DNA from: Ampullaceana balthica
Lineage: Eukaryota; Mollusca; Gastropoda; Lymnaeidae
Length of the DNA stretch: 64,000 bases
Direction of reading: 5' to 3'
Assembly (NCBI GenBank): GCA_944989445.1
Contig: CALYLW010001393.1
Location: 105,001-169,000 of the forward strand
The stretch's first letter is position 1. Every line of letters begins with the position of its first letter. Of this stretch, positions 41,928 to 53,680 are shown piece by piece. The translations under genes and the position numbers were made by a program. The notes under the pieces were generated by a model. It did no database searches. It was not told where the DNA came from and saw only the letters and a list, made by a program, of their open reading frames with translations.

Positions 41928-42200
41928 ACAGAGAGATAGAGAGAGGGAGAGAGAGAGATGAAGATAGAGAGAGAGAGACAAAGACAGACAGAGAGGGACA
42001 GAGAGTTAGAGAGACAGAGAGAGACAAAGAGAGATATACATAGAGAGAGACAGAGAGATAGTCAGAAAGAGAGAGAGAGACAGAGAGAGAGATTAAAAAC
42101 AAGAGAGTCAGAGTGAGTGCTTTTGGTTCCATGACAAAATGACAAGGTGACAAAATGACATAGAGACGACAAGGTGACAAAACGAAAAAAGACAAGGTCA
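41928..42200. repeat. (GA)n/(GACA)n simple repeat and gacaaaatg array
   Basis: 41928-42095 is purine-rich gagaga/gacaga sequence. 42130-42200 repeats gacaaaatgacaaggt phrases. The long Ser/Leu frame on the minus strand here is a by-product of the simple repeat. Confidence 0.9.
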
Positions 42201-42689
42201 TGAATTATGTAATAAAGTTTGTCGGAAATAATACAAAGCTATTATATTATTATAATCTGTTAAAATATTTTGTAGACATTGGTTTAAAATTCACTTTTAA
42301 TTTTCACTGTTTCCTTATTAGAAGAAAGTAAAGATCTTATAACGTTTTTTAAACCCAAAACTTTACATGCGTCTACATATTCATTTAAGATGGGAAGAAG
42401 ACTATAGTAGATAGCTATCAATGTCCTTGGTTTTAATTAAAGAAGGCAGATCTTTAGGTACTACTTAAGTGGAGTGCCATTTGATGAAATTAAAATGTTC
42501 TTTATGAATATATCAATATGAACAATAAACGTATTTAGAGTTGAATAGAAATATTCAAACTACACCCAGCATGGATCTCGTGTACTGCTATATCATGTTA
42601 GATTTTTATTTAAATCAACGCGTATTATGAACATGAAAACAAACCAGTCTGGTTTATTACCAACTCGTAAAAGGAAAGTAAATATAAAC
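42201..42689. other. A+T-rich stretch with one stem-loop remnant
   Basis: Near 42470 aagtggagtgccatttgat resembles stem 1 of the double stem-loop with one T-G pair. No gene. Confidence 0.45.
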
Positions 42690-43159
42690 ATATATATATA
42701 TAAATAAATATATAAAACTATATAATTTGCAATTGTCAAGCAAGTCAGTCAGTCTGTCCTGACGCTACTAATTTTAGAAAGCAGGGAAAACCAAATTACT
42801 GCACCAAAGCATCAAAAGGTGTGCAAATTAAATATGCGCTGTGAAAAAATAGTATATGAAGTCATTGTTTTCGCTCATATTTTAATTTTGGAAAAGGGAT
42901 CAATGTAAAAAGAGGACTTGATGATGGTTAATTATAAAATTAAAACAAAAAATGGGTGCCGCAGGCGCCCTGCAACCCCTATTATAAAATGCTTTGTGTA
43001 CATTTCAGAAAGTTTAATATTTCGTATTTATCAAACAAGGACAAGTTAGTTGGGCTTTTGAAAAGGTCGGCGCCGTAGCCACCTAAAAAAAGTGCATTTT
43101 TTTAAAAATAATTAGATTTCAGCTGAAAACTACCGTCATTTTTGACGGGTGTACGCTAG
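42690..43159 (+). mobile_element. Non-autonomous Helitron
   Basis: 3' end: hairpin CCGTCATTTTTGACGG, spacer gtgtacg, then CTAG followed by T (43160). Internal blocks: ccaaattactgcaccaaagc, gtgtgcaaattaaatatgcg, ggacaagttagttgggcttt, and two GGCGCC-type hairpins, shared with 59337-59718. The 5' end lies in (TA)-rich sequence and cannot be fixed. Confidence 0.75.
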
Positions 43160-43859
43160 TATATATATATCATCTTCTAATCTTTCAACAAAAAAAATTA
43201 AATCAAATAAAAATAATTACAAAATATTTATCGACAGACTATTTACTGGCAGTATTCCAGTCAAAAGCTAACATTATTTATTTTTATGATAAACGTTCCA
43301 GACTTTCAGATCATAAAAATAAATAGTCAAAGTTTGTTAATGCATGTAGAGATATACCTCATTTAAGAAACGAATTAAAGTGTATAACCACTTTAAGGGA
43401 ACTACCGCTCTATAGAAATATTCGCCTGAAATAAACACAACGATATATCCACAAAACGCAAAATTTTTATATTAATATCGGATAGACAGTTTTCGCTTAG
43501 GTAATACACTGGTTAGAAAAAATATAAATGAAATAGACCTAAAATAATATTGTTAAATTTTATAAGAAATACAATTTATTTAATGACGATTTCAATAGCT
43601 TCATACGTGTTACGGTATTAAGTTTTTGTGACGAGGGGGAGTAAAATCCCGTGATGCTATTTATGGGCCCATATTCAAAACTCCTTTTTTCAATAGAAAT
43701 TAATTAATTCCTGCTCCACCCCATTTTCTTTTTTTTATTCTTTAAATAAATATTTTCAGCTTCGATTTCATAATTAAGAAGTAACATAATTAATTAATTA
43801 AAATTGGTTACAATCATATTCATTAATATTTATAGTATCATTAGTATTAGTATTCAGAT
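43160..43859. other. A+T-rich stretch, GACGAGGGG fragment
   Basis: A small fragment of the GACGTCA repeat lies near 43610-43670 (ttgtgacgagggggagtaaa). Otherwise unrecognised. Confidence 0.5.
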
Positions 43860-43867
43860 GTATAAAA

Positions 43868-44489
43868 CAGGGGTCGGCGAACTTTTTTCCCATCACCCCA
43901 TAATATAAAATTGTATCTTGACGTTACCCCCGAAGCTGCGAGGTCCTGTTCACCGACTCGAAGGTTTCGGGGGAGCGTCTTAAGTACCCCCCCACCCAAC
44001 AGATCTGGAGCCACCAAGCCCCAGCCGAAATCGTATATTTGAGTCTTAGAGGCCTGACAAGACGACAAGACTTGGCTAAAAATTAATCTAATGGCCCAGA
44101 CCATCATTGATATAAAAAATAAGACATATTGCAATAATGTCCAGAAAGCACACATTTAATTTAAAAATTACCTGAAATTATTGGATGCCCTCCTCATGTG
44201 CAATGTTAAAAGCCTTTCCAGAATTTGACATACGAAAATTAAGATTATTGTCATTCATGTTAATACAAATTATACGTAGATAAGAAATGTTTATAGATAA
44301 CGAATTTTAAAATCAGTTTTCTGGAAGGAACGTGTTGAATAACGGGCTTCTATTCCAAGCGTACTAGTACAAATGACGGATTTTTAATGTCTCTAGGGGA
44401 TTTTATATGTCCCCAATGAGTCTGAATTACCCCAAAGAATTCCATTTTTAACCCAAATTGGGTAATTTACCCATGTTCGCTGACCCCTG
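43868..44489. mobile_element. 622-bp hAT-type element
   Basis: Ends CAGGGGTCGGCGAACTTTTT and (other strand) CAGGGGTCAGCGAACATGGG. Flanks gtataaaa (43860-43867) and ctataaag (44490-44497) agree at six central positions, consistent with an aged 8-bp duplication. The interior has no transposase motif. Typical Charlie-like hAT ends. Confidence 0.8.
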
Positions 44490-44497
44490 CTATAAAG

Positions 44498-45050
44498 TCT
44501 TTTAAAGTAATAATGTAAGTATCATTATGGTATTCAAACTACAGTACAAGCACAAATTAAATACTTTTTTTTTATATTTGGTCTACAGATCTTCGTTTCT
44601 CATCCATCAACTAATACTTTATCTAATAATCGTAAGCAATGGATTTTTCACTGTAATGTGATGTTATTCATAATAAAATGGAAGTTTGTTTGATATCAGA
44701 CATTTAAAAAAAATAAATTGATGACGTCATTGTAAATTTAAACATTGCCTCCATCTATAAACTTTAAACTTTGATTTCAGTGCGTGTTCACGTGATAATC
44801 AGGCAGCGTAATAATACAATATTTTGAAATATGTGACCAGAAGATCGTTTGATAGAAATTTGATGGTTATTTGATAGTGGAGACCGCCCTTAACACTTCG
44901 CCAACTTATCAAACCAAATGAAAAGCGTATTAAGCTAATGGCAGTAATGGACTATGAATCCAGACAGAAAATGACGACAGCTCTTCTGATGAATTACTGC
45001 ATTACAAAATGGAGATGAAAGTCCCTGAATCTATTAACCCTCTACAATGG
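44498..45050. other. Non-coding spacer
   Basis: A+T-rich, no recognised element. Confidence 0.5.
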
Positions 45051-45051
45051 T

Positions 45052-46390
45052 GTTTGTTCGTCCGTCAATACGACGAGGACCACTCTAGTCATCCGAGGGT
45101 TGTCTGTGCGTGCGCAGATGGCTGATTAGGCCGATCCTTGCACGGAAGGTTCGGGAACAGAAGGGACAAGGGACGAGTGGGACATCTCCTGGAGGGTTGA
45201 CAGCATGGGCCTTTCGGGCTTGCCTCTTCTTTTCTGCGGCGGTGATCCGGTTTGCCTCGCATGACCTGGCACCTTCGTGGATGGAAGAGCGCCAGGTGGA
45301 TCGGTCCATTGCAGCTCGTTCCCACGTGACTGGATTGATATCAAACGCTTTCATTGAGGCTTTTAGTGTGTCTTTGAAGCGTTTCTTTTGCTCACCGTGG
45401 GATCGCTGGCCATACTGGAGCTCACCATAGAAGATTCTCTTTGGCAGTGTTTCGTCTGGCATTCGGACAACGTGCCCTGCCCAAGAAAGCTGGGTCTGCA
45501 TCCGGAGGTTGAAGATGCTGGGGAGACCTGCCTTGGTCAGTACCACTATGTCTGGAATTTTGTTCTGCCAATTTATGCCGATAAACTTCCTGAGGCTTGT
45601 TATATAAAAGTGGTTAAGCTTTCTTGGATGGCGCTGATAAACAGTCCAAGTTTCACAAGCATAAAGCATAATGGGGAGCACCACTGCCCTGTACACTTTA
45701 AGCTTGGTCTGGATGGCAATGCCTCTTCTGTTCCAGACATTAGGGTACAACCTGCCGAAAGTAGAGCTGGCTCTGGCAATTCTGACGTTCACTTCGTAAT
45801 CGATGGTGACATTTTGAGACAGTGTGCTGCCTAGGTATGGGAACCGGTGCACAGTGTTGAGTCTCTGGCCGTTGACAGTGATGTTGGGCTCTACGTAGGG
45901 CCTTCCAGGCGCGGGCTGATGGAGGACCTCAGTCTTCTTAGTGTTGATTGACAGACCAAAGTTTTTGCAGGCGTTTGAGAACAGGTTTACACTGCGTTGC
46001 ATGTCGGCTTCTGTGACAGCGTTGAGGGCACAGTCATCAGCAAACAGCAGGTCTCTGATGATGTCTGTCATAACCTTGGTTTTTGCCTTGAGCCTCCGAA
46101 GGTTGAACAGCTTGCCATCTGTGCGGTACTTCAGGTTGACACCAACATCCTCGTCTCTAAAGGCCTCTGTCAGCATGGCTGAAAACATTAGGCTAAACAG
46201 TGTTGGTGCCAGGGCGCAGCCCTGCTTGTCCCCGTTTGTGACATGGAAAGGATCAGAAAACTCCCCGCTGTCCTGGACTCTGGCCTGCATGCCTTCATGG
46301 AATTGTTGCACCAAGACGATGAATGGTGGAAACTTAATGAACACCGATATCCGACAATGTCAATCCTTGCCAAGACCGTTTTGTGCATAC
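45052..46390 (-). pseudogene. LINE ORF2, C-terminal half with C2H2 finger
   Basis: Minus strand. An open frame of 419 codons (46344 to 45085): LVQQFHEGMQARV, GDKQGCALAPTLFSLMF (about residues 38-54), RDLLFADDCALNAV (FADD catalytic box, about 101-104), FPYLGSTLSQN, YRAVVLPIMLYACETW, MQTQLSWAGHVVRM, MDRSTWRSSIHEGA and a terminal CPFCSRTFRARIGLISHLRT H finger (Cys393, Cys396, His409, His413). A frameshift near 46345 separates KTVLARIDIVGYR. RT motif A and the endonuclease are missing, so it is 5'-truncated and dead. It is less A+T-rich than its surroundings. A 391-bp relative lies at 60649-61039. Clade unassigned. Confidence 0.88.
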
Positions 46391-46687
46391 CAGTTACTTC
46401 AGTTCCACGTGAATGATTGTTCAGCTCGGCTGGTTATATTGTCAGCTAGAAACGCTCATCACTTTAACCAAATAATTCAACAGACTTGACTTTTTTGCTT
46501 AGTTGGCTAAAATATGACATATAAAGAGACATTACAGTGTTATTTAGATTTTCAACAAGAACGATTAATAAGTGTTACTTATTAGATCATACATTGTAAT
46601 GTTTGGCTTTAATCGAAATTAACGATTAATTAATTGTTACTTTTTCAAAAGTTAACGATTAAATTTAAAGTAATCGTTAACAGCCCT
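46391..46687. mobile_element. hAT-type terminus, right end
   Basis: Repeated attaacgattaattaattg motifs and a final CGTTAACAGCCCTA at 46674-46687, inverse of the terminus at 39608. The sequence after it is R3. The matching left end of this copy was not found. Confidence 0.5.
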
Positions 46688-47184
46688 AGTTTCTAAATAT
46701 TATATCTAAAAATAAACAACACCAGAACACAAACCACACATACATAAATTTAACTACATAAACTAAGATTGCAGATGTTAACGATTAATAACTGTTAAGT
46801 ATCGATTTATAACAATTGAATACAGTTAATAGTAAAATTAATCAAAATAGATTCTTTTTCATTCTTTTTTTTTAAATATGACTATGTGTAAATGACGTCA
46901 TTACTTGTGTGATTTTTAGCTATTTCTTTTAATTACTATACTTATTGGCAGTTATTATATTATTAAAAAAATATATAATTATTAAAGCCTAAGACATTTT
47001 AGAGTACCATTATTGTAACCCGTTTAAACACAGTAAATATATAATAACAGGCATACTAATAATCATAGTCTAAACTTTAAATATATATACTATAGTTATA
47101 TTTCTATTAAGATTTTTTCAGATTGTAATTATTTTCTGTGTTTGCTCTATTTTCTAAGTGTTCAAAATGTTTCTATGTCAGTAT
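46688..47184 (+). repeat. Dispersed repeat R3, copy 3
   Basis: ctaaatattatatctaaaaa, acaccagaacacaaacc, and ataattattaaagcctaag (the empty site for the Helitron at 19627), then ggcatactaataatcatag. Confidence 0.8.
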
Positions 47185-47344
47185 ATGCGTTCACAAGTTT
47201 CATTGAGTCACCACTAACGAGCAGGGGATTGTGTGGCCAGCACAATGTCTCCGGGGCCTTGCCAGTACCTGGGCTCGAACCCGTGACTTGAGTTCTGCCT
47301 CGGATCGATAGTCCAGCTCGCTACCACTTAGACCACCGAGTCTG
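47185..47344 (-). mobile_element. tRNA-derived SINE
   Basis: On the minus strand: ACTCGGTGGTCTAAGTGGTA with a Pol III A box TGGTCTAAGTGG (plus 47324-47335) and a B box GGTTCGAGCCC (plus 47271-47281), then ccccggagacattgtgctgg as a non-tRNA body. The head is tRNA-like but cannot fold as a full tRNA. No duplication was identified. The tail end is approximate. Confidence 0.75.
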
Positions 47345-47936
47345 AAAAAACGTGTGTTTATTTTGTTATTGAAAATTTGTCTGGGAGTTAGATGCAGCCA
47401 TCAATAGAGCTCGGGAGCCATGGTTTCCTGACCCCTGCTTTATAGGGTGATTACCATATTTTGTTATATTAAAAAAAATTATTAACATTATTTTACTCTG
47501 AAAATATAAAGTATAGTTTTTTATACCGTTCCAAAAACATAATAATAAAATAATGTAAAAAAAAGTATTACGAATTAGTAGTACAATTGTAAAAACTAGT
47601 ACAAAATGTTTAGTTAAATCGCAGGGCCCTGAAAAGCGCGGGGCCTAAGGCGGTTGCCTCGTTTGCCTTGCCCTAGGGCCGGCCCTGCTCATCCTAGATA
47701 GTGCAAAGAACTGGGGGGGATGAGAGTACGTACACAACAGCAGCAGGAAGTAATGAAAAAAAGTGAATAAACGTGGAGACATGTGCATAGCGGTTGTTGT
47801 TACCTGCCCCCCGCCCTTTAATAGCATCCCTTGCCAACCATAACCTGTGATTTTCTGACCCTAGCCAAGGTTAGTCACGTTCGCAAAAAATGGGGAAAAG
47901 AATGGCAGAAAAAAACATTAAAAAAATTGTTCCTGC

Positions 47937-48000
47937 TGGGGTTTGAACTCAGGACTTTCCACGTGCAAGACGGACGTGATAACCACTACACTACGAATCA
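47937..48000 (-). pseudogene. tRNA-like sequence (pseudo-tRNA or SINE head)
   Basis: The minus strand reads ATTCGTAGTGTAGTGGTTAT with an A box TAGTGTAGTGG (plus 47983-47993), then CACGTCCGTCTTGCACGTGG where an anticodon arm would lie, and a degenerate B box AGTTCAAACCC (plus 47938-47948). The start resembles Val/Asp/Glu tRNAs. The acceptor ends do not pair and the T stem has a mismatch, so a working tRNA is unlikely. Confidence 0.55.
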
Positions 48001-48072
48001 TATGTTATTACATGAAGGAACAACGAAGTAAACTCAAGATGCGTTGTTGAGTCCATCCCCCCTACTCTTTTT

Positions 48073-49862
48073 AAATCCCTTATATTAACTTCGCGGCCGT
48101 CTCATCATCTCATCATCTCATCATCTCATGGGCTGGGCGGGCGGAAAAAGAAAAGTCAAAAATGACCCACTTCCCGTGATTCGATCGAGCTGAAATTTGG
48201 CACACTGACCCGTTTGACCTAACAATGCGTCGTAACAAAATTTCAGATCGATCAATCGTACCGTTATTAAATTAATGCATTTTTAGTTTATCCTAATATG
48301 AGGTATGTAATTTAAATTCACGTTTGTTATTGTTTTTTTGCCACGTGAAAGTTTGAGCTGACGCATTGAGGCGACCCAACGAAGCAACGGGGTGCTTTTG
48401 TTTACATTTTACGTGTCACGCTGAGCTCGGTCAAGCGAATCGGTGACCAGACTTTTCCCCTCTCCCCCTCCCACCCACCCCTCCCCCCCCTAGGGTTATG
48501 AAGCAAACTTGAGTTAAGACAGATTCAGTCTGTAAATGTTTGAAAATAATCAATACTGTTAGTTATGTCTCATATATAAGGGATTTATAGTCAAAAACTT
48601 TGTTTTTACGGGTTTGTTTTTATTAAATCCCTTATATTAACTTCGCGGCCGTCTCATCATCTCATCATCTCATCATCTCATGGGCTGGGCGGGCGGAAAA
48701 AGAAAAGTCGAAAATGACCCACTTCCCGTGATTCGATCGAGCTGAAATTTGGCACACTGACCCGTTTGACCTAACAATGCGTCGTAACAAAATTTCAGAT
48801 CGATCAATCGTACCGTTATTAAATTAATGCATTTTTAGTTTATCCTAATATGAGGTATGTAATTTAAATTCACGGTTTGTTATTGTTTTTTTGCCACGTG
48901 AAAAATTGAGCTGACGCATTGAGGCGACCCAACGAAGCGACGGGGTGCTTTTGTTTACATTTTACGTGTCACGCTGAGCTCGGTCAAGCGAATCGGTGAC
49001 CAGACTTTTCCCCTCTCCCCCTCCCACCCACCCCTCCCCCCCTAGGGTTATGAAGCAAACTTGAGTTAAGACAGATTCAGTCTGTTAATGTTTGAAAATA
49101 ATCAATACTGTTAGTTATGTCTCATATATAAGGGATTTATAGTCAAAAACTTTGTTTTTACGGGTTTGTTTTTATTAAATCTCTTATATTAACTTCACCG
49201 CCGTCTCTGACTTGGGCGGGCGGAAAAACAAAAGTAAAAAAACAAACCCGTAAAAACAAAGTTTCATTCTGTAAATGATTGTCGCGTTTTAACATAATCA
49301 ATACTTTTAGTTATGTCTCATATATAAGGGATTTATAGTCAAAAGCTTTGTTTTTACGGGGTTGTTTTATTTAAATCCCTTATATTAACTTCACCGCCGT
49401 CTCTGTCTCTCTGTATCTCTGTCTTGGGCGGGCGGAAAAACAAAAGTAAAAAATGACCCACTTCCCGCGATGCCATCGAGGTGAAATTTGAAACACGGAC
49501 CCGTGTCACCTAACAATGCATGGTATCAAAATTGCAGATCGATCGAACTTACCGTAATTAAATTAATGCTTTTTTAGTTTATCTAAATAAAATTTATTTA
49601 GCGGTAGTTATTGCTTACATATTACGGGTCACTTGATTTCACGCCAGCCATCGGTGAACACATCTCGAGTTTTAACAAGGTAGTTTACACCAGGAGTTGA
49701 GTTAACGCGTTGACGCCTCCCGTCCATGTCCACACCTCCTCCCCCCTTTCCACCAGTTTTAAAGCGAGAGGAGATAATTTCGGTTTCAGTCTGTAAATGT
49801 TTGTCGCGTTTGAACATAATCAATACTTTTAGTTATGTCTTATATATAAGTGATTTATGGGT
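48073..49862 (+). repeat. Second array of the 467-bp family, 4 units
   Basis: Unit starts 48073, 48625, 49177 and 49373 (periods 552, 552, 196, about 490). The first two are nearly identical and carry a C-rich segment (ctctccccctcccaccc). The third is a short deletion form. The fourth is diverged and ends tatataagtgatttatggg. All contain, where complete, the gatcgagctgaaattt hairpin arm. Confidence 0.92.
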
Positions 49863-49872
49863 TATCTTTACA

Positions 49873-50100
49873 GCAATAACGTAAGATCACTATGGGTGAC
49901 CAAAGCGCTAACACAGTACTGGACTTGTTCAAAAGAGACCAATTGTTATCAATAACGTAGGATCACTATGGGTGACCACAACTATAGTACTGGACTTGTT
50001 CAAAAGAGAACAATTATTATCAATAACGTAAGATCACTATGGGTGACCAAAACTCTAGTACTGGACTTGTTCAAAAGAGAACAATTATTTTCTTTTACCA
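49873..50100. repeat. 71-77-bp tandem repeat with 27-bp-type core
   Basis: Three units starting at 49873, 49950 and 50021. Each contains aacgtaagatcactatgggt, a diverged copy of the 27-bp monomer at 1780, plus tactggacttgttcaaaaga. It occupies the same place in R2 copy 2 that the 27-bp array occupies in copy 1. Confidence 0.88.
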
Positions 50101-51960
50101 GCATTTCTAAGCTTATTGTCAATAAACGCAGATTGGATATGATCTAATTTCCTGTTGTTTAAGCTAACCGTGCTAGTCCGCTTCTTCTCAACATCGAGAA
50201 GTTTCTCTCATGTACTCCGATCTAAAATAGGGAAAGGGTGGGGTTTAGGCATGTTTTATTATCTCCCCTTGTGTTCCTGTTACGGGCCACGGAGCAGGAA
50301 ATTTAGCACAAGGCTTTAAGGTCTCATCAATGTCGTCACAGGTGTGATAGGGGTTATTTCTGTCTGTTATCAATTCTCGCTTTCATGTCAGAAACCAATT
50401 GGGTTTGTCATTTTGAAAACTGCAAAATATCATAGCTCAATTAGTAATGTTCCCTTTTTAGATTACATTTTAGCGGAACAATATTTTGAAGAATAAATAG
50501 AGTCGAATCACTGTGTTCTCAAAATTGTTAGCGTACTAAAATTACGAAACTGTTTCCCTTTTTCAATTTCAATAATCTGTGTTAAATTAACGAAGAATAA
50601 ATCAATAGCTGATAAGATACATCCTTCTCAATATACCTGCATTTACGTATTGACTCGTATTATAATTCTTATCGTATATTAATTTCTTTATCAAATTTGT
50701 CCTTAGAAAAGATAAATATAGATATATTATTTCTTTTAATATAATTCCGAAATATTATGGCAAGAAACAAATATAAGTTTGTGTTGTTTGTCCTAAATTT
50801 CTGTTTTTAAGAGTTGTCTGTATGTGACAGTTTTCTATGTTTAAGTTTTGTCTGTCTGTTAAATTTCCTAATGTTAATGTTATCTGTCAGTTTGTAATTA
50901 AAGATTTCTATAATTGTTAGGGCGGTCTGACTTTTAGACGATATATATATATATATATGTAATATCTGTCTGTCTGTAAGAGATGTTTGATTGTAAGTGT
51001 TATCTCTTACCTTGTTAGAGTTTTATGATTGTTAGTTTTGTCCGTCAGTTTGTTAGTATTGTTTGGTTGTTATTGTTGTTTTGCCAGGATATTCTGTAAT
51101 ACATTAGAAAAAATCATTTTAGATATTTAAATGGAAACAGAATATTAGACCACAGTTTGAACTCACATATAAGGGACAATTTACAAATTAAAAGACTTCC
51201 TATGGTTATATCTGACGTGCAATTAAATTGTGTATTTTATGAACATCGCACTAAAAAGCACCTCTTTCGACCTACTTAATATCACATGGTGATTGAGACA
51301 ACCTAAGCGCCAAGATTAATGAGAAGATCATAATATTATTTTCTTTAACTTCGGTTAAATTGCATTCTACAAGTCTATAAGACAAAGTATTACTTATTCG
51401 TATCGCTTACACTTAATGTTGCATGTACATAAAAAGTTCATGTTTAGAAATATTTCATTCTAAGGAAAATAAATTTTTGAAATAATAGTTACCTAAAAGT
51501 AAGAAAGCTATAAATTTAATTCATTTACCGTCATGTATTGCTTTGCCTAAGGAATGACAATTGCTTTTGTTAAATTTTTAAAGACAATTATGTGTATCCA
51601 TGTGACACGTCACATGACTTCGATCTCTGCATTAAGAAACCATTGAGCGGTACTACAAAAAAAAATTCCACTAACCTTCTCTGAAGAAGAACTTTTCAAA
51701 GAAATTAAAAAAAAATGTTATGAAAGCTTACAAAAGAAAAAAAAAGATATTAAGGGCCACGGTCCCAAAATGAGTGATAATTTCAAACTTGTTTATTGCT
51801 CTTGTACTCAAATTCATATTAAATTATCAGGTTAATCGCTTGAATAAAATAATAACTCAAAAGCTTTTATTACTAAAGAACATGAAATGGCCACGGCGTC
51901 CTAAATGGTTAAAGTTATATATTTTAAAAAACACATTTTGAGAATTCGGTCTCTTGTTAG
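50101..51960 (+). repeat. Dispersed repeat R2, copy 2
   Basis: Aligns with 2279-3940. It lacks the (GATAA) LINE fragment found at 2827-3100. A double stem-loop lies at 51598-51650 with a variant stem 1 ATGTGAC-AC-GTCACAT. Non-coding. Confidence 0.8.
51598..51650 (+). repeat. Double stem-loop module, covarying variant
   Basis: Stem 1 is ATGTGAC-AC-GTCACAT rather than AAGTGGC-AA-GCCACTT: two positions change on both arms with pairing kept. Stem 2 region gatctctgcattaagaaac has lost most pairing. Confidence 0.7.
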
Positions 51961-51966
51961 TTTTAT

Positions 51967-52400
51967 TTTTAAATCCTTTATATTAACTCGTGGTGTCTGC
52001 GGCCGACCGACCGACCGACCGACCGACCTTGCTTGCTTGTCGCCAAAACTTTTGATCGATTTTTAACCCACTTGCTCGCAAGATAGCGAGCTGAAATTTT
52101 GCAGGCAGTTTCGTACCGATGATAAAAACAATGTATCAAAATTTCAGATCGATCGCATGTACCGTAATTAAATTATTGATTTTTTAGATTATTTTATTTA
52201 TTCCTATGTATCATGCTATTTTTTGAGATAGATCGGTGCGCATTACATTAAACACGTTTTACGACACAACTGCAATTTTGTATTTTTGGATGGTCTTGCG
52301 CTGCGTGTTATAATGAACATTCTTTTAGTTACGTCTCATACGTAAAGGATTTATAGTCAAAGACTTGTTTTTTTACGGGTTGTTTTTATTAAAACTTGTT
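51967..52400 (+). repeat. Single diverged unit of the 467-bp family
   Basis: Starts taaatcctttatattaactc and ends cgtaaaggatttatagtc, then ttacgggttg. It contains the hairpin arms gcgagctgaaatttt and caaaatttcagatcgatcg. A (CCGA)n microsatellite lies at 52003-52026. The interior otherwise differs, so conservation is concentrated in the ends and hairpin. Confidence 0.85.
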
Positions 52401-52491
52401 TTATGCCAAAAACATTTTCGGGCGCAAACTCAAAAACTTTCTAATGTTTTATAGCCATCGGATTTAAATAATCTTATATATATATATTTAA

Positions 52492-52976
52492 TCAATTATC
52501 TCTGACTGTGGCCTAATGCTAAAGGACATCACTATGCTTCTTTTTTAAAAATTGAAAATATAGACTTAAAAATCATAATCATTTTGGTTTCCAGATTAAT
52601 ATTAACCAAACAACGCACGAATCTTTGACGCCAGCATTTGTGTTGTAAACAGTGCTGACTGCCTCAAAGAGTAATTTTTTGGTGAAGTAATTTGCTGCGC
52701 TGCTTTCTAAAATGAATTAAAAAATCGTGTGGTGATTGGCACTGTAAAAAAATATTATATAAATACTTTGTGTACATTTCAAGAATATTTATTATGCAAT
52801 ACGTCTTAATACGTTACTTGGGCTTTTGACCAAAATAAAAACCCAATAATAAAATACTTTGTGTACATTTAAGGAAGTTTAATAGTATGTATTTATTTAT
52901 CATACAAGGACAAGTTAGTTGGGCTTTTAAAAAAAAGTTGGCGCCACAGGAGCCACGTCGTCGCAGCACAACCTAG
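52492..52976 (+). mobile_element. 485-bp non-autonomous Helitron
   Basis: Starts TCAATTATCTCTGACTG after A (52491) and ends GCAGCACAACCTAG before T (52977). GGCGCC/GGAGCC near 52940-52955 forms the remnant 3' hairpin. The body is homologous to the minus-strand element at 7123-7400 and contains two copies of acaaggacaagttagttggg-type sequence. No coding. Confidence 0.85.
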
Positions 52977-52994
52977 TATTTAAATAGTGTATAT

Positions 52995-53669
52995 TATTGA
53001 AAATAAACTTCCTACAAGATGGAGTCATACAAGTAGAAAACCATAACCTGGAGCAAGTAAACAACTTTGTATACCTTGGGTCTTTGGTCAGTGTATCAGG
53101 GGGAACAGATTATGACATCAAACGAAGAATACATTTTGCGCGACAGGCTTTTGCCAATCTGAAACAGGTCTGGAGATCTACACACATCTCTGTCAAAACA
53201 AAAGTAAGGATCCTTAACACCAATGTTAAAACGGTCCTACCTAATGGATCAGAAACATGGCGAATGACAGAGACAGAAATAGACTCCAAACATTTGTTAA
53301 CAGATGCCTCAGAAATATTCTGAAAATAAAATTGCTCGACGAGGTCTAAAACTCCAAGCTGTGGGGAGAGGTGTGGACAAGGAACAGTAGAACAACAAAT
53401 CATGGAAAGAAAGTGGAGATGGATTGGACACACCCTTAGGAAAGATAACAGCAGGGCTAGACAGGCCTTAGATTGGAACCCCCAGGGCAAACAACAACGA
53501 GGAAGACCCAAGCGTACATGGAGACGGAGCATGTTGGACGAGGCTGGAAGGACTGGGAAGAGCTGGGAAGAATTGAAGCGACTGGCAAGGGACCGTGTAG
53601 AGTGGCGAGCTTTGACAGAGGCCCTATGTTCCATAAGGAACTCAAAGGACAAATGATGATGATGATGAT
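52995..53669 (+). pseudogene. 675-bp LINE insertion, 11-bp duplication
   Basis: Flanked by ATAGTGTATAT (52984-52994 and 53670-53680) and ending in a (GAT)n tail. Coding: LEQVNNFVYLGSLVSVSGGT, DIKRRIHFARQAFANLKQVW and TKVRILNTNVKTVLPNGSET W, then frameshifts, then MERKWRWIGHTLRKDNSRAR, QALDWNPQGKQQRGRPKRTW R and WRALTEALCSIRNSKDK with a stop at 53654-53656. This is the region C-terminal to RT of a widespread animal LINE. 5'-truncated and dead. Confidence 0.92.
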
Positions 53670-53680
53670 ATAGTGTATAT

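Noticed and set aside
41902..42201. 99-codon Ser/Leu-rich minus-strand frame
   Set aside because: Arises from the (GA)n/(GACA)n simple repeat.
45089..45430. Overlapping frames on both strands of the LINE (also 60626-61114)
   Set aside because: They are shadows of the LINE C-terminal coding frame in a locally less A+T-rich sequence.
39608..46687. A single 7-kb hAT transposon between TAGGGCTG and CAGCCCTA
   Set aside because: The flanks do not form an 8-bp duplication, and the interior contains unrelated repeats including R3 copy 2. Two separate remnants are more likely.
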